The notes: generated by a model not told the origin, from the sequence alone. Shown: positions 1 through 7,731, numbered from the stretch's first letter. The stretch: 15,211 bases of DNA from an uncultured Thermoguttaceae bacterium (GCA_934725735.1 CAKVCP010000050.1:1-15211), one strand, 5' to 3'. Numbers and translations are program-made.

Positions 1-1
1 G

Positions 2-2008
2 CTCAAGGGTCGTCTCTCCGCAGGCGTGACGGGGACGGATCTTGCGCTGACGATCGTTCAGGCGCTGCGCAAGGAAGGCGTCGTCGGCAAGTTTGTCGAA
101 TACTTCGGAGACGGGGCGACGCAACTTGACGTCGCGGATCGCGCGGTTCTCGCCAACATGGGGCCCGAATACGGCGCGACGACGGGCTTCTTCCCGATCG
201 ACGAAAAGACGCTCGAATTCATGCGCGCGACGGGTCGCGAGGAATCGCAAATCGCGCTTGTCGAAGCTTACGCGAAGGCGCAAGGTCTCTTCCGCGCGCA
301 AGACGCTCCGACCCCCGCGTACACGAAGATACTCACCCTTGATCTTGCGACGGTCGAACCGTCTCTCGCGGGCCCGAAACGTCCTCAAGATCGCATCGCG
401 CTGCGCGATATGAAGGCGGCGTTCCAGAAATCGCTTCGCGCGCCTCTTCAGGAACGCGGATTCGCGCTCTCCGACGAAGAATGCGCGAAAAAGGCGACCG
501 TCGTTTGGAACGGCTCCGACTGCCCCGAATCTCCGCGCCTTCCCAAGAGCGGAACGAACGAAATCGGTCAGGGGGCGGTAGTCGTCGCGTCGATCACGAG
601 CTGCACGAACACGAGCGCGCCGCGCCTCATGATCGCGGCGGGTCTCCTCGCGAAGAAGGCGGTCGAACGCGGTCTGCAACCGAAGCCGTACGTCAAGACG
701 AGCTTCGGACCGGGCTCTCGCGTCGTCGTCGACTATCTTAAAAAGGCGGATCTCCTCGCGCCTCTCGAAGCGCTTGGTTTCAACGTCGTCGGGTTCGGTT
801 GCCTCACCTGCATCGGCAATAGCGGCCCCCTTCCGGCGCCGGTTGCGAAGGCGGTCGTCGAGAACGATCTCGTCGCCTCGGCGGTTCTGAGCGGCAACCG
901 CAACTTCGAAGGTCGCGTCAATCCTCTCGTCAAAGCGAACTACCTCGCCAGCCCTCCCCTCGTCGTCGCCTTCGCGCTCGCGGGGACGACCGATATCGAC
1001 ATGACGACCGAACCCGTCGGCTACGATAAGGACGGACGCCCCGTCATGCTCTCCGAAATCTTCCCCTCGAACGAAGAAATCGACGCGATCGCGAAAGACG
1101 CGCTCGACGGCAAGACGTACGCCGCCAACTACGCGGGCGTCGCGAACTCCAATCCTCTTTGGAACGCGATCCCCACGAAAGAAAGCGAACTTTACGACTG
1201 GGACGAATCGAGCACGTATATTCAAGAGCCGCCGTTCCTCGCGGAAATGACGCGCGAAGCGCAGCCCCTTGCGCCGATTGTCGGCGCGCGCGCGCTCCTC
1301 AAACTCGGCGACTCCGTCACGACGGACCACATTTCCCCCGCAGGCGCGATCAAAGCGGACTCCCCCGCCGGTCTCTTCTTGACGAACGCGGGAGTCGCGC
1401 AGCGCGATTTCAACAGCTACGGCTCGCGTCGCGGCAACGACCGCGTCATGACGCGCGGCACCTTCGCGAATATCCGTATTCGCAACCTTCTCGCGCCCGG
1501 AACCGAAGGAGGCGTGACGAAGTACCTCGGTCAGACGGCGAACGACGGCCCCGTCGTGAGCGTCTACGACGCCGCGGTGAAGTATCGCGAGACGCAAACG
1601 CCCCTCGTCGTTCTCGCGGGCGCGGAATACGGCACGGGGAGCAGCCGCGACTGGGCGGCGAAGGGAACGACGCTCCTCGGCGTTCGCGCGGTTCTCGCGA
1701 CGAGCTTCGAACGAATTCACCGCGGCAATCTCGTCGGGATGGGGGTTCTTCCTCTCGAATTCGTCGACGGAGAAAGCTGGAAGTCCCTCGGTTTGACCGG
1801 AACGGAAATTTTTGATATTCCGACGATCGATCGCGATTTCACCCCTCGCGGCGTCCTCGAAATCACAGCGACGTCGACGGAGCCCGAAACGGCGGGGAAG
1901 AAGACGGTCTTCAAAGCGCGCGCGCGTATCGACGCGAAGGTGGAACTCGAATACTACCTCAACGGCGGCGTCTTGCAAACCGTTTTGCGCCAGCTCCTCG
2001 CTCGCTGA
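2..2008 (+). CDS. acnA: Aconitate hydratase, C-terminal part (5' end outside window)
   Basis: Aconitase isomerises citrate to isocitrate in the cytoplasmic TCA cycle. The frame is open from base 2, and the residues before the GTG at 26 (LKGRLSAG) continue the family sequence, so that GTG is an internal valine and the gene is cut by the window edge; about 230 N-terminal residues of the usual roughly 890 are missing. Counting from the GTG codon, the three 4Fe-4S ligands are visible: C193 in SITSCTNTS, and C259 and C262 in GFGCLTCIGNSGP. The swivel domain follows, with GDSVTTDHISPAG and YGTGSSRDWAAKG (catalytic Ser at about 540 and Arg 541), then ERIHRGNLVGMGVLPLEF. The protein ends at the normal place for AcnA. 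No frameshift was seen. A strong terminator follows 40 bases after the stop. An AcnA/IRP-type aconitase is near certain; a specialised homologue such as 2-methylisocitrate dehydratase is much less likely. Confidence 0.97.
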   Translation, partial: LKGRLSAGVTGTDLALTIVQALRKEGVVGKFVEYFGDGATQLDVADRAVLANMGPEYGATTGFFPIDEKTLEFMRATGREESQIALVEAYAKAQGLFRAQDAPTPAYTKILTLDLATVEPSLAGPKRPQDRIALRDMKAAFQKSLRAPLQERGFALSDEECAKKATVVWNGSDCPESPRLPKSGTNEIGQGAVVVASITSCTNTSAPRLMIAAGLLAKKAVERGLQPKPYVKTSFGPGSRVVVDYLKKADLLAPLEALGFNVVGFGCLTCIGNSGPLPAPVAKAVVENDLVASAVLSGNRNFEGRVNPLVKANYLASPPLVVAFALAGTTDIDMTTEPVGYDKDGRPVMLSEIFPSNEEIDAIAKDALDGKTYAANYAGVANSNPLWNAIPTKESELYDWDESSTYIQEPPFLAEMTREAQPLAPIVGARALLKLGDSVTTDHISPAGAIKADSPAGLFLTNAGVAQRDFNSYGSRRGNDRVMTRGTFANIRIRNLLAPGTEGGVTKYLGQTANDGPVVSVYDAAVKYRETQTPLVVLAGAEYGTGSSRDWAAKGTTLLGVRAVLATSFERIHRGNLVGMGVLPLEFVDGESWKSLGLTGTEIFDIPTIDRDFTPRGVLEITATSTEPETAGKKTVFKARARIDAKVELEYYLNGGVLQTVLRQLLAR

Positions 2009-2048
2009 GATATGAGATAACGACCGATTGGTCGCGTCAGTAATAAAG

Positions 2049-2082
2049 AAAACCCGAAGCCTTCAACCGCTTCGGGTTTTTT
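2049..2082 (+). terminator. Rho-independent terminator after aconitase
   Basis: A perfect 12-bp stem (2049-2060 AAAACCCGAAGC with 2069-2080 GCTTCGGGTTTT) encloses an 8-base loop. The right arm runs into a T tract (2077-2082). It lies 40 bases after the aconitase stop. The A-rich left flank could also let it act on the minus strand. Confidence 0.92.
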
Positions 2083-2116
2083 CATGCACCTTCCCCGAGT
2101 GACGGAGAGGGAGCGC

Positions 2117-2154
2117 AAAAAAAGAACTGAAATCTTGACGCTCTCAGTTCTTTT
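2117..2154 (-). terminator. Terminator of the minus-strand gene at 2164-3189
   Basis: An 11-bp inverted repeat (2120-2130 AAAAGAACTGA with 2144-2154 TCAGTTCTTTT) has a 13-base loop. On the minus strand it ends in seven T (complement of 2117-2123). It starts 9 bases after the minus-strand stop codon. The stem is AT-rich, so it may be weaker than the neighbouring aconitase terminator, with which it forms a convergent pair. Confidence 0.78.
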
Positions 2155-2163
2155 GAAATTCTT

Positions 2164-3189
2164 TTATTCTTGCTCGCTCTGAGCCGGAATCGCCCATTGG
2201 AGCGCCTTTTCCGCAAAGCCTTGCAAGGTCTGCCACACGCCCGACGCGGACGCGCCGCTCTCGGGATCGGCGGAGACGACGGGAAGTTTCGGGGGATAGA
2301 CGTTTTTCATCCCGAATTCTCGCGCGACGATCACGGAGACGACGACGTCTTTGAACCACAATCCGCAGGCAAGCTCTTCCGGGGTCGCGAAGGCGTACCA
2401 TCCTTCGCAGACTTTTTCGAAGGAGCGGAGCAACTCGGCGCGGGTCTGGGTCTTAGCGCCACCCGCCGCGCGAAGCTTGACGTAAACGGCTTGCAACTCT
2501 AGAACGCGATCGGCGAGGATTTCGAGCGTCCTTCCCTTCTCCTCGTCGGAAGTGGCGTCGTACGTCTTTCCATATTCGAGGAAGCATTGAAGGAGAAGCG
2601 TTTGAATATTCTTTTCGAAATTCGAGAGCTTTCGATTCTGGTTCTTCGCGGCGGCGATCGCTTCCTGCCGGCGCGCTAGAAGAGACGCGGTCGGCTTGAC
2701 GTCGGTCGATAAAACGTAGATCGAATCGGCGTCGGACTCGCGCTTAACGACGTAATCGATTCTGAAGTAGGAAGGACGCTCGCGCTCTTCTTCCCAACGG
2801 ATCGTTTCATTGTCGGAATCGAGCAACAACGCGTGGGCGATATTTTTAAGTTTCGGGGAAAGAACAAACTCCTTCTCCGTCTCTTCTTGAGTCGCCTCTT
2901 GAATCTCTTCTTTGTCCGAAAATTTATCGAGGTAGAAATTGACGAGGTCGGCGCGGGTCTCGGGTGACTCCTCGCTAAAATCGCGAAGCGCTAACCAACT
3001 AATAGCCTCCGTTTTTGTGGCGTTTTTCACATCGATCGGCGCCGAGCCCAATCGGTATAGACGATACCCGACAAAGCCAGCCGCAATAAGAATCGCGAGC
3101 GCCGCAACATTAAGAACGCGCCATAAGAATTTCATCGGTTTTCTCTTAGCGCGCTCAGGCGTTTGCGCTTCTTTCTCAGCGTCGTTCAT
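2164..3189 (-). CDS. Unrecognised single-pass membrane protein
   Basis: This 341-residue protein was not recognised as a known family. It begins with about 20 charged cytoplasmic-looking residues rich in K, R and E, followed by one hydrophobic segment at about 22-42 (WRVLNVAALAILIAAGFVGY). With positive charge on both sides but more before it, the large soluble C-terminal part probably sits outside the cytoplasmic membrane. That part is acidic and predicted helical, with a glutamate-rich patch at about 90-106 and only two cysteines. The start is well supported: AAGGAGA lies 6-7 bases before the ATG. It is transcribed alone, towards the aconitase gene, and has its own terminator. Upstream, it shares a 300-base AT-rich region with the divergent gene at 3490, which may hint at joint control. 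No catalytic motif was seen. The gene is real by codon use and ribosome site; function is unknown. Confidence 0.85.
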   Translation of the reverse strand: MNDAEKEAQTPERAKRKPMKFLWRVLNVAALAILIAAGFVGYRLYRLGSAPIDVKNATKTEAISWLALRDFSEESPETRADLVNFYLDKFSDKEEIQEATQEETEKEFVLSPKLKNIAHALLLDSDNETIRWEEERERPSYFRIDYVVKRESDADSIYVLSTDVKPTASLLARRQEAIAAAKNQNRKLSNFEKNIQTLLLQCFLEYGKTYDATSDEEKGRTLEILADRVLELQAVYVKLRAAGGAKTQTRAELLRSFEKVCEGWYAFATPEELACGLWFKDVVVSVIVAREFGMKNVYPPKLPVVSADPESGASASGVWQTLQGFAEKALQWAIPAQSEQE

Positions 3190-3489
3190 AATATTCTCCT
3201 TGAGGCAACCTCGTCCGTTCTTGAATTCAGGGTGAGCGCGATTTCTTGACGCGCGTAGTCGTTATAATACATAAATACGGAATATTTCATATGTTAAAAC
3301 TCAAAAAAATTTTTAAAAAAGGCAAAAGTCGAAAAAGAGATTAGAAAAACTATTCTTTCGTAAATTGAAAGGGATATAATCTAAGGGGGGGGGAAAATGC
3401 GCGGAGTCGGAATTGACAGACCTCTGTTCTTGCCGCGATAATCTAGCGCTTTCCATACGTACGCATCGATATCCGGAAGGAGCACAATA
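3190..3489. other. Divergent intergenic region with A-tracts and a G9 tract
   Basis: This 300-base gap separates two divergent genes and is far AT-richer than the coding DNA. It holds an A7T5A6 block (3303-3320), which should be bent, a TATAAT at 3375-3380, and directly after that a run of nine G (3385-3393). The best promoter for the plus-strand gene is listed separately at 3413-3442. No convincing -35/-10 pair was found for the minus-strand gene, although TATTAT on the minus strand (3264-3269) could be a -10. No coding sequence was supported. Confidence 0.6.
3413..3442 (+). promoter_or_regulatory. Sigma70-type promoter for the gene at 3490
   Basis: A perfect -35 TTGACA (3413-3418) and a -10 GATAAT (3437-3442, five of six consensus) are separated by 18 bases. 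A start near 3449 would give a leader of about 40 bases that contains the AAGGAG site at 3477-3482, seven bases before the ATG. Confidence 0.75.
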
Positions 3490-5688
3490 ATGAAGATCGC
3501 TTTGTCGACTCACTCGACCTTTGCGCGTTTTGCGCGCATTACTTCCTGGCTTTGCGTCCTTTCATTCATTCCGTGCGTTTCTTCTTTTGCGCAACCGGGA
3601 CAACCAGGAGGGGGCGCGGCACAGGACGCGAACGCGCCGACGACCGTCTCAAAGAAAGACGACGAGGCGAAGAAACAGATCGCGCCGTTCTTTGTCGCTC
3701 AGCCGTCGAAAGCTCTACCCGGCGAGGCGTTGACGCTCGACAGGCTCCTCTACGGCGTTTATTCTCCTAGCGAGCGCTATCGACGTTTGCTCGCTTATTG
3801 GGATCTGGCGGGAAAGAACGCGTATTACAACCTTTGCGTACAGATAGAAGTCTACGCGGGCGAATGTGCGGCGGCGATCGAAAAGCAAGGAAGCGGTCAA
3901 GGCGAGGCGGCGCAGCTGGCGTCGTCGGCGCGCGAGATAGCGGCGCACCGTCGCGAGTTGGCGCGTTTGGATCTCACGCAGAGTCAACGCCGTTTCGACG
4001 CGTCCTTCAGTTCTAACCAAGGTCGCCAAGCGGCTCAAGCGCGCGCGGCGGCAAAGGGGGGAGCGGCGACGAACGCGGCGCTCTATCTTCCCTCGACGCT
4101 TCCCTCTACGGACGTCTTTGAAACGCGCTACGAAGAAATCGCTCAGACCCGCGGCGCTTCCGCAGAGGCCGCGCGTCTCAATTCGTTATTGCCGCTCCTC
4201 TATCAAACGCTCCAAGCGCGCGCGGGTCAAGCGGCGCGCGAATTTGAAGTACTCGTCGCGCTCTTCCAGTCTTCCGGAGCCAGCCCTTCGGCGCTCCTCG
4301 GAACGCTCGACCGATATCTCGAAGCGATGAAGAAGGTCATTGAAAGCGCGGTGCAGTACAACCAGGCGATCGCCTCCTACGCGATTCAAACGACGCCGTC
4401 GAACGTCGTCGGCCCCGCGTTCCTCGCGACGATCAACCAGAAGCCGTCAAGCGGCGCGACGAACGCCGCCGCGCAAGGTCGACAGGCGCAACAAGGGCAG
4501 CAGAATCAGCAGCCCCCTCAGGCTCAAAGACCGCCGCAGGGCCAAGAGCCGCCCCAGGGTCAAAATCCGCCGACGCCTCCGAGCGCGCCGTCCTCCGGCG
4601 ACCCGCTTGATTTATCCGACGTCTCCGCTTCCTCTTCCGCCGCGTCCAACTTCAACGCCGTCAAACAAGTCGGGCATGAAGAAGCGGCGCCGACCGCAGA
4701 CGCTCCCCCCGCGCCTCTCCCCTCGGCGGCGTCCGATGTTCCTTCCGCTCCCGTCGAGCCAGCGCCCGCGCCTACCCCTTCCGGCTCCCCTGCTCCGGCT
4801 CCGGCGGATTCCTCTTCCGCGCCTGAACCGACCAAAGGGGAGACGACGCCTTCCGACAACGCGTCCGCGACTTCTTCTAACGTCGCCTTTTCATCCTCCG
4901 ACGACTACGTAATCCGCGGTCAAGAACCAGCCGCGCCCCCCGCGCCGTCGCAAGGAAAGGCGCCGACTCAAGACGCCGCGGCTAATCTTACGCAGGCGCT
5001 TTTCACGATCGAAGCGCGTCAGTCCTCAAACGACGCGGACGCCCTTTACGAACGACTTTACACGCTCCACGAAGCGCTGAATCGCGCGGATTCCGCCTAC
5101 GCGTCGCGCGTGGAGACGTCGAACGCCTACTGGCGCCTTCAGGGAGCGCAAGCGCGTCTTCGCGTGGAAGAGATCGTCTTCAGGAATTACGTTCGATTGA
5201 ACCAAAAATTTTCGTCTCGCGCAAGTCTCGCGTCGGCGCTAGAAGAACAGGCGCGCGTCGCGGAAGCGAAGTCCGTCGCGCGACTCTTTCAGACGGAACT
5301 CATGCGCCTCATGGGCGTTTCGCTCGACGACGGAGCGTATCCCCTCGCCGCGTCCTATCCCTTCGCGGGGAACGAACACGCTCTTTTGGAACGCTTGAAG
5401 GGTCAGGACGATAACGCGGATCGACTCGTCGGGGAACTTCAGGAACTTTTAACGTACGCCGGACGTCTCCCGGCGCCTGGCGCGCTTCTTAACGTCGACG
5501 CGCAGTCCGCAGGAGCCCAAGACGAAGACCTTTACCTCACGAGTCTCGAAAAAAAACGCGAATCCGCGCTCCTCTTCATCGATCAAGTCGTGCGCGTCAA
5601 TCTCATGATCTCGAATCTCGCCTCTCGATACGCCGGCGCCCTCAGCGCGGATAGATACGCTGATCTCCTTCTGGGGCGCTCTCTCTGA
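3490..5688 (+). CDS. Exported helical protein with Pro/Gln/Ala-rich middle (possibly TolC-like)
   Basis: This 732-residue protein has a clear Sec signal peptide: basic N-region to about 16, hydrophobic core about 17-30, and likely cleavage after SSFA34. Three parts follow. Residues about 50-315 look helical and rich in A, R, E and L. Residues about 318-497 are low complexity, with Gln/Pro hexapeptide repeats (PPQGQ-type) then Pro/Ala/Ser-rich and acidic sequence, likely an extended linker. Residues about 498-732 are helical again, with heptad-like LxxAL patterns. The piece YLPSTLPSTDVFETRYEEI reminds me of planctomycete proteins annotated as outer-membrane-efflux-like, but this is recollection; a TolC-type fold is only a possibility. 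The start is fixed by AAGGAG seven bases upstream and by a consensus promoter. No terminator follows, so it may be co-transcribed with the lipoprotein gene 133 bases downstream. Cell-envelope location is likely; function is unknown. Confidence 0.85.
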   Translation: MKIALSTHSTFARFARITSWLCVLSFIPCVSSFAQPGQPGGGAAQDANAPTTVSKKDDEAKKQIAPFFVAQPSKALPGEALTLDRLLYGVYSPSERYRRLLAYWDLAGKNAYYNLCVQIEVYAGECAAAIEKQGSGQGEAAQLASSAREIAAHRRELARLDLTQSQRRFDASFSSNQGRQAAQARAAAKGGAATNAALYLPSTLPSTDVFETRYEEIAQTRGASAEAARLNSLLPLLYQTLQARAGQAAREFEVLVALFQSSGASPSALLGTLDRYLEAMKKVIESAVQYNQAIASYAIQTTPSNVVGPAFLATINQKPSSGATNAAAQGRQAQQGQQNQQPPQAQRPPQGQEPPQGQNPPTPPSAPSSGDPLDLSDVSASSSAASNFNAVKQVGHEEAAPTADAPPAPLPSAASDVPSAPVEPAPAPTPSGSPAPAPADSSSAPEPTKGETTPSDNASATSSNVAFSSSDDYVIRGQEPAAPPAPSQGKAPTQDAAANLTQALFTIEARQSSNDADALYERLYTLHEALNRADSAYASRVETSNAYWRLQGAQARLRVEEIVFRNYVRLNQKFSSRASLASALEEQARVAEAKSVARLFQTELMRLMGVSLDDGAYPLAASYPFAGNEHALLERLKGQDDNADRLVGELQELLTYAGRLPAPGALLNVDAQSAGAQDEDLYLTSLEKKRESALLFIDQVVRVNLMISNLASRYAGALSADRYADLLLGRSL
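4513..4566 (+). repeat. Tandem 18-base coding repeat (PPQGQ-type hexapeptides)
   Basis: Three imperfect 18-base units at 4513-4530, 4531-4548 and 4549-4566 encode PPQAQR, PPQGQE and PPQGQN (residues 342-359), and a decayed fourth unit encodes PPTPPS. They lie after a Gln-rich stretch and open the proline-rich linker of the exported protein. Units of this kind can expand or shrink by slippage without breaking the frame. Confidence 0.8.
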
Positions 5689-5821
5689 CATTTCGCTTTG
5701 CTAAGCGCAACGTTCTTTTCTGATTTTGCGGATTTTTCTAACGTATTGAACTTCTTTTGCCGAAAATGACAGTAGACGTTAGATCGTCACGGACGACGAT
5801 CGTTGGCGCTCAGTAAAATAC

Positions 5822-6523
5822 ATGGACGGAACTATGACGACTCGACGAAAATTACTTTTAGCGTTTATTCTTAGCGCGTTCTCGTCGTTGACGCTTGCGA
5901 GCGCGACGGGTTGCGCCGGCGCGTTGATGATGCCTTACTACCTGATCTACGGCACGGATTCTCCCGCCGTTTATCAAGACGAAGTGAGCGATATTCCTAA
6001 GGGTTCGAAGATGGTCGTAATCTGCCGCTCGAATCTCAATCTTTTCGGAAGCGCAAATCCGAACGCCGACCTTTCTACGGGGATAACGTACGTCGTTTCA
6101 AACAATATTAAAAATAAGAAGAAAAAGAAGCTCGAATGGATTCCCTTCTCCGAGGTCGAAGAAGTCTTTGAGGAAGAAGAATTCAACTCGCTAAGTTTCG
6201 AAAAGATGGGCGCCAAGCTCGGCGCGGATTACGTCATCGGGGTTGAGATCGACTCCTTCGAGACGCACCACTCGACGCAATTCTATCAGGGCTCGTCCAA
6301 AGTTCTCGTTCGTCTCGTCGACGTCAACAAACAAGAGACGGTCGTGCGCGAGTCGATGCCCGAGTACGTCTATCCTCCGACGCCCGTCCCGATCTCCGAC
6401 TACGACGAAACGGAGTTTCAGAAGATTTTCATCGTCAAGCTCTCGAAAAAGATCTCGACCCTCTTCTGTCCCTATGATCCGCATGAGCAGTACGCGGTCG
6501 ACTCCGATTTCCCGAATCGCTAA
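5822..6523 (+). CDS. Probable lipoprotein, GNA1162/DUF799-like
   Basis: A 233-residue exported protein. The N-terminus is basic (TTRRK), then hydrophobic (about 11-28), then SATGC with Cys31, a plausible but not ideal lipobox; it would be membrane-anchored after cleavage. The mature part has a Lys-rich stretch at about 97-103, an acidic patch at about 111-120, and the segment KMGAKLGADYVIGVEIDSF followed by QGSSKVLVRLVDV. That pattern resembles small envelope lipoproteins of the GNA1162/DUF799 group, where a strand-rich domain is preceded by 'lgaDyvi.v.i'; the assignment is from memory and moderate. Start choice is uncertain: the ATG at 5834 has a GGACGGA-like site a few bases upstream and gives a more typical signal peptide, whereas the ATG at 5822 has no clear ribosome site. 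It follows the exported helical protein by 133 bases with no terminator between, so an operon is likely; a strong terminator follows. Confidence 0.82.
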   Translation: MDGTMTTRRKLLLAFILSAFSSLTLASATGCAGALMMPYYLIYGTDSPAVYQDEVSDIPKGSKMVVICRSNLNLFGSANPNADLSTGITYVVSNNIKNKKKKKLEWIPFSEVEEVFEEEEFNSLSFEKMGAKLGADYVIGVEIDSFETHHSTQFYQGSSKVLVRLVDVNKQETVVRESMPEYVYPPTPVPISDYDETEFQKIFIVKLSKKISTLFCPYDPHEQYAVDSDFPNR

Positions 6524-6535
6524 CGCTAGTATAGC

Positions 6536-6583
6536 CGCGTCGACAGTCTCATTCTAGGATAGACGGTCGACGCGTTTCTTTAT
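6536..6583 (+). terminator. Strong terminator after the lipoprotein gene
   Basis: A perfect 9-bp stem, CGCGTCGAC (6536-6544) with GTCGACGCG (6566-6574), is extended inward by GTCT (6546-6549) with AGAC (6561-6564). It is followed directly by TTTCTTTATT. It begins 12 bases after the lipoprotein stop and ends 35 bases before the PIG-L start codon. Confidence 0.88.
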
Positions 6584-6618
6584 TCTCCCTCTACTCCCCC
6601 AATCAAAAGGCGCTCGTC

Positions 6619-7422
6619 ATGAGTCACGAAAAAAAGATTGTTTTCGCCATCGGTTGTCATCCGGACGATATTGAGTTCACCATCGCAGGAACGCTCCTCC
6701 TTTTAAAGGATCGCGGTCATGAAATTCACTACATGACGATAGCGAACGGTTCGTGGGGCTCGGCGACAATGCGTCGCGAAGAGACGATCCTGACGCGCCG
6801 TGACGAAGCGCGCGCGGCGGCGGAACTCCTCGGCGCCCATTATCACGAATCCCTCGTCGACGACCTCGACGTCTATTACGATCGCAAAACGCTGATGCGC
6901 CTCTGCGCGACGATCCGCGAAGTCGACCCCGATATCGTCCTATGCCAATCCCCCTCCGACTACATGGAAGATCACCAAAACGCGGTGCGTCTCGTCTATA
7001 CCGCCACGTTCTGCAAGTGCATGCCCAACGCGCCCGTCGATCCTCCGACCCCCGCGACCTTCAAAGACGTCGCGGTCTATCACGCCGCGCCGCACGGAAG
7101 TCGCGATATTCTCCGCAAAGTCGTGCGCTCCGAACGCTACGTCGACATTACGTCCGCCATCGATCGAAAAGCCGCGATGCTCGCGTGTCACGTCAGCCAA
7201 GGCGCGTGGCTCGACGCTTCCCAAGGATACTGCGCGTATATCGAATCGATGCGCGAAAACTCCGCGCTCGTGGGCAAACTCTCCGAACATTATCAATACG
7301 CGGAAGGATGGCGCCGTCACAGCCATCTGGGCTTCTCGCAGACCGATATCGATCCCCTCGGCGAACTCCTCGGCGACGTCTCATGGGTCGATCCGAATTA
7401 CGAGAAATGGCTCAACGCTTGA
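6619..7422 (+). CDS. PIG-L/LmbE family zinc-dependent deacetylase
   Basis: PIG-L family enzymes hydrolyse the N-acetyl group from GlcNAc-containing substrates (GlcNAc-PI, mycothiol or bacillithiol precursors, antibiotic sugars) with one metal ion. The 267-residue protein has the family signature near the N-terminus, AIGCHPDDIEF, with HPDD at 14-17 supplying two metal ligands and the general base, and a second block, MEDHQNA, with His119 as the third ligand. The length is normal for a single-domain member, and with no signal peptide it should be cytoplasmic. The substrate cannot be read from the sequence. A weak ribosome site (AAAAGG, 6605-6610) precedes the ATG. It stands alone: a strong terminator lies just upstream and another about 115 bases downstream. 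There is hardly room for a normal promoter between the upstream terminator and the start, so expression may depend on read-through or on a promoter inside the hairpin. Confidence 0.93.
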   Translation: MSHEKKIVFAIGCHPDDIEFTIAGTLLLLKDRGHEIHYMTIANGSWGSATMRREETILTRRDEARAAAELLGAHYHESLVDDLDVYYDRKTLMRLCATIREVDPDIVLCQSPSDYMEDHQNAVRLVYTATFCKCMPNAPVDPPTPATFKDVAVYHAAPHGSRDILRKVVRSERYVDITSAIDRKAAMLACHVSQGAWLDASQGYCAYIESMRENSALVGKLSEHYQYAEGWRRHSHLGFSQTDIDPLGELLGDVSWVDPNYEKWLNA

Positions 7423-7461
7423 TCGAAGCCAACGAAAGATAAGCGCCGCCCCTTCGGGTAG

Positions 7462-7503
7462 TCGTCCATAACGCCGGGTTTTACGAAAGAAGGGTTATGG
7501 CGA
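7462..7503. repeat. Inverted repeat in intergenic region
   Basis: CCATAAC (7466-7472) pairs with GTTATGG (7494-7500). Across single bulges the pairing extends inward (CC 7474-7475 with GG 7492-7493) and outward (TCG 7462-7464 with CGA 7501-7503). No T tract follows, so it is not a terminator. It begins 39 bases after the PIG-L stop codon. Confidence 0.55.
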
Positions 7504-7535
7504 TCCCCGCCCAAGGGTTGCGCAGAGCAATGACG

Positions 7536-7579
7536 ACAACAAGGATATGCGCCTTCACGGACGCATATCCTTTTGTTTT
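7536..7579 (+). terminator. Terminator downstream of PIG-L gene
   Basis: A perfect 11-bp stem, AAGGATATGCG (7541-7551) with CGCATATCCTT (7562-7572), has a 10-base loop. With one bulged C (7540) it extends by ACAA (7536-7539) with TTGT (7573-7576). TTTTGTTTT overlaps the right arm. It sits about 115 bases after the PIG-L stop and probably ends that transcript. Confidence 0.8.
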
Positions 7580-7731
7580 GCATATCATGGGAAGAGGCGC
7601 GGCAAAGACGTAACCCAACCCAACGTCGCGCAGAACGACAATCGTCCCTTGATCCTTCTCATGATGATTCGCTTGCGTTCCCCATGCGGTCAAGTCGAAA
7701 ATTACCTCTATTTTATGAATCTTGAATCCTG

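Larger units (their letters stand above)
7423..7731. other. Non-coding stretch with inverted repeats
   Basis: No convincing gene lies between 7423 and 7941. The first part holds two stem-loops, described separately at 7462-7503 and 7536-7579, in a context that looks like a degenerate dispersed repeat. On the minus strand it reads GTCGTCATTGC (complement of 7526-7536) and then a G/C-rich stretch ending in a hairpin. From about 7580 to 7731 nothing but a short CCCAAC direct repeat near 7613 was seen. Small open frames here show neither ribosome sites nor normal codon use. Confidence 0.5.

Noticed and set aside
26..28. GTG as the start of the aconitase gene
   Set aside because: The frame is open to the window edge and the preceding residues continue the aconitase family sequence, so this is an internal valine codon.
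3246..3268. TTGACG and TATAAT as a plus-strand promoter
   Set aside because: The spacer is only 11 bases, too short for a sigma70 promoter, and better elements lie closer to the gene.
4340..4912. 190-residue plus-strand open frame rich in Arg and Pro
   Set aside because: It is a shifted reading of the proline-rich linker of the exported protein, with no ribosome site.
5694..5707. CGCTT/AAGCG hairpin after the exported helical protein as a terminator
   Set aside because: The stem is 5 bp and no clear T run follows, so read-through into the lipoprotein gene is more likely.
5782..5801. GATCGTC/GACGATC inverted repeat before the lipoprotein gene
   Set aside because: It is only 7 bp with no T tract, in DNA where GATCG and CGACG words are very common; it is not enough to call an operator or terminator.
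7462..7503. Integron attC-like site
   Set aside because: The arms CCATAAC/GTTATGG do not fit the RYYYAAC/GTTRRRY core sites, and there is no integrase or cassette array.
7398..7693. Two small minus-strand open frames (61 and 70 residues)
   Set aside because: They overlap the end of the PIG-L gene and the hairpin-rich non-coding DNA, have no ribosome site, and look like translations of a repeat.
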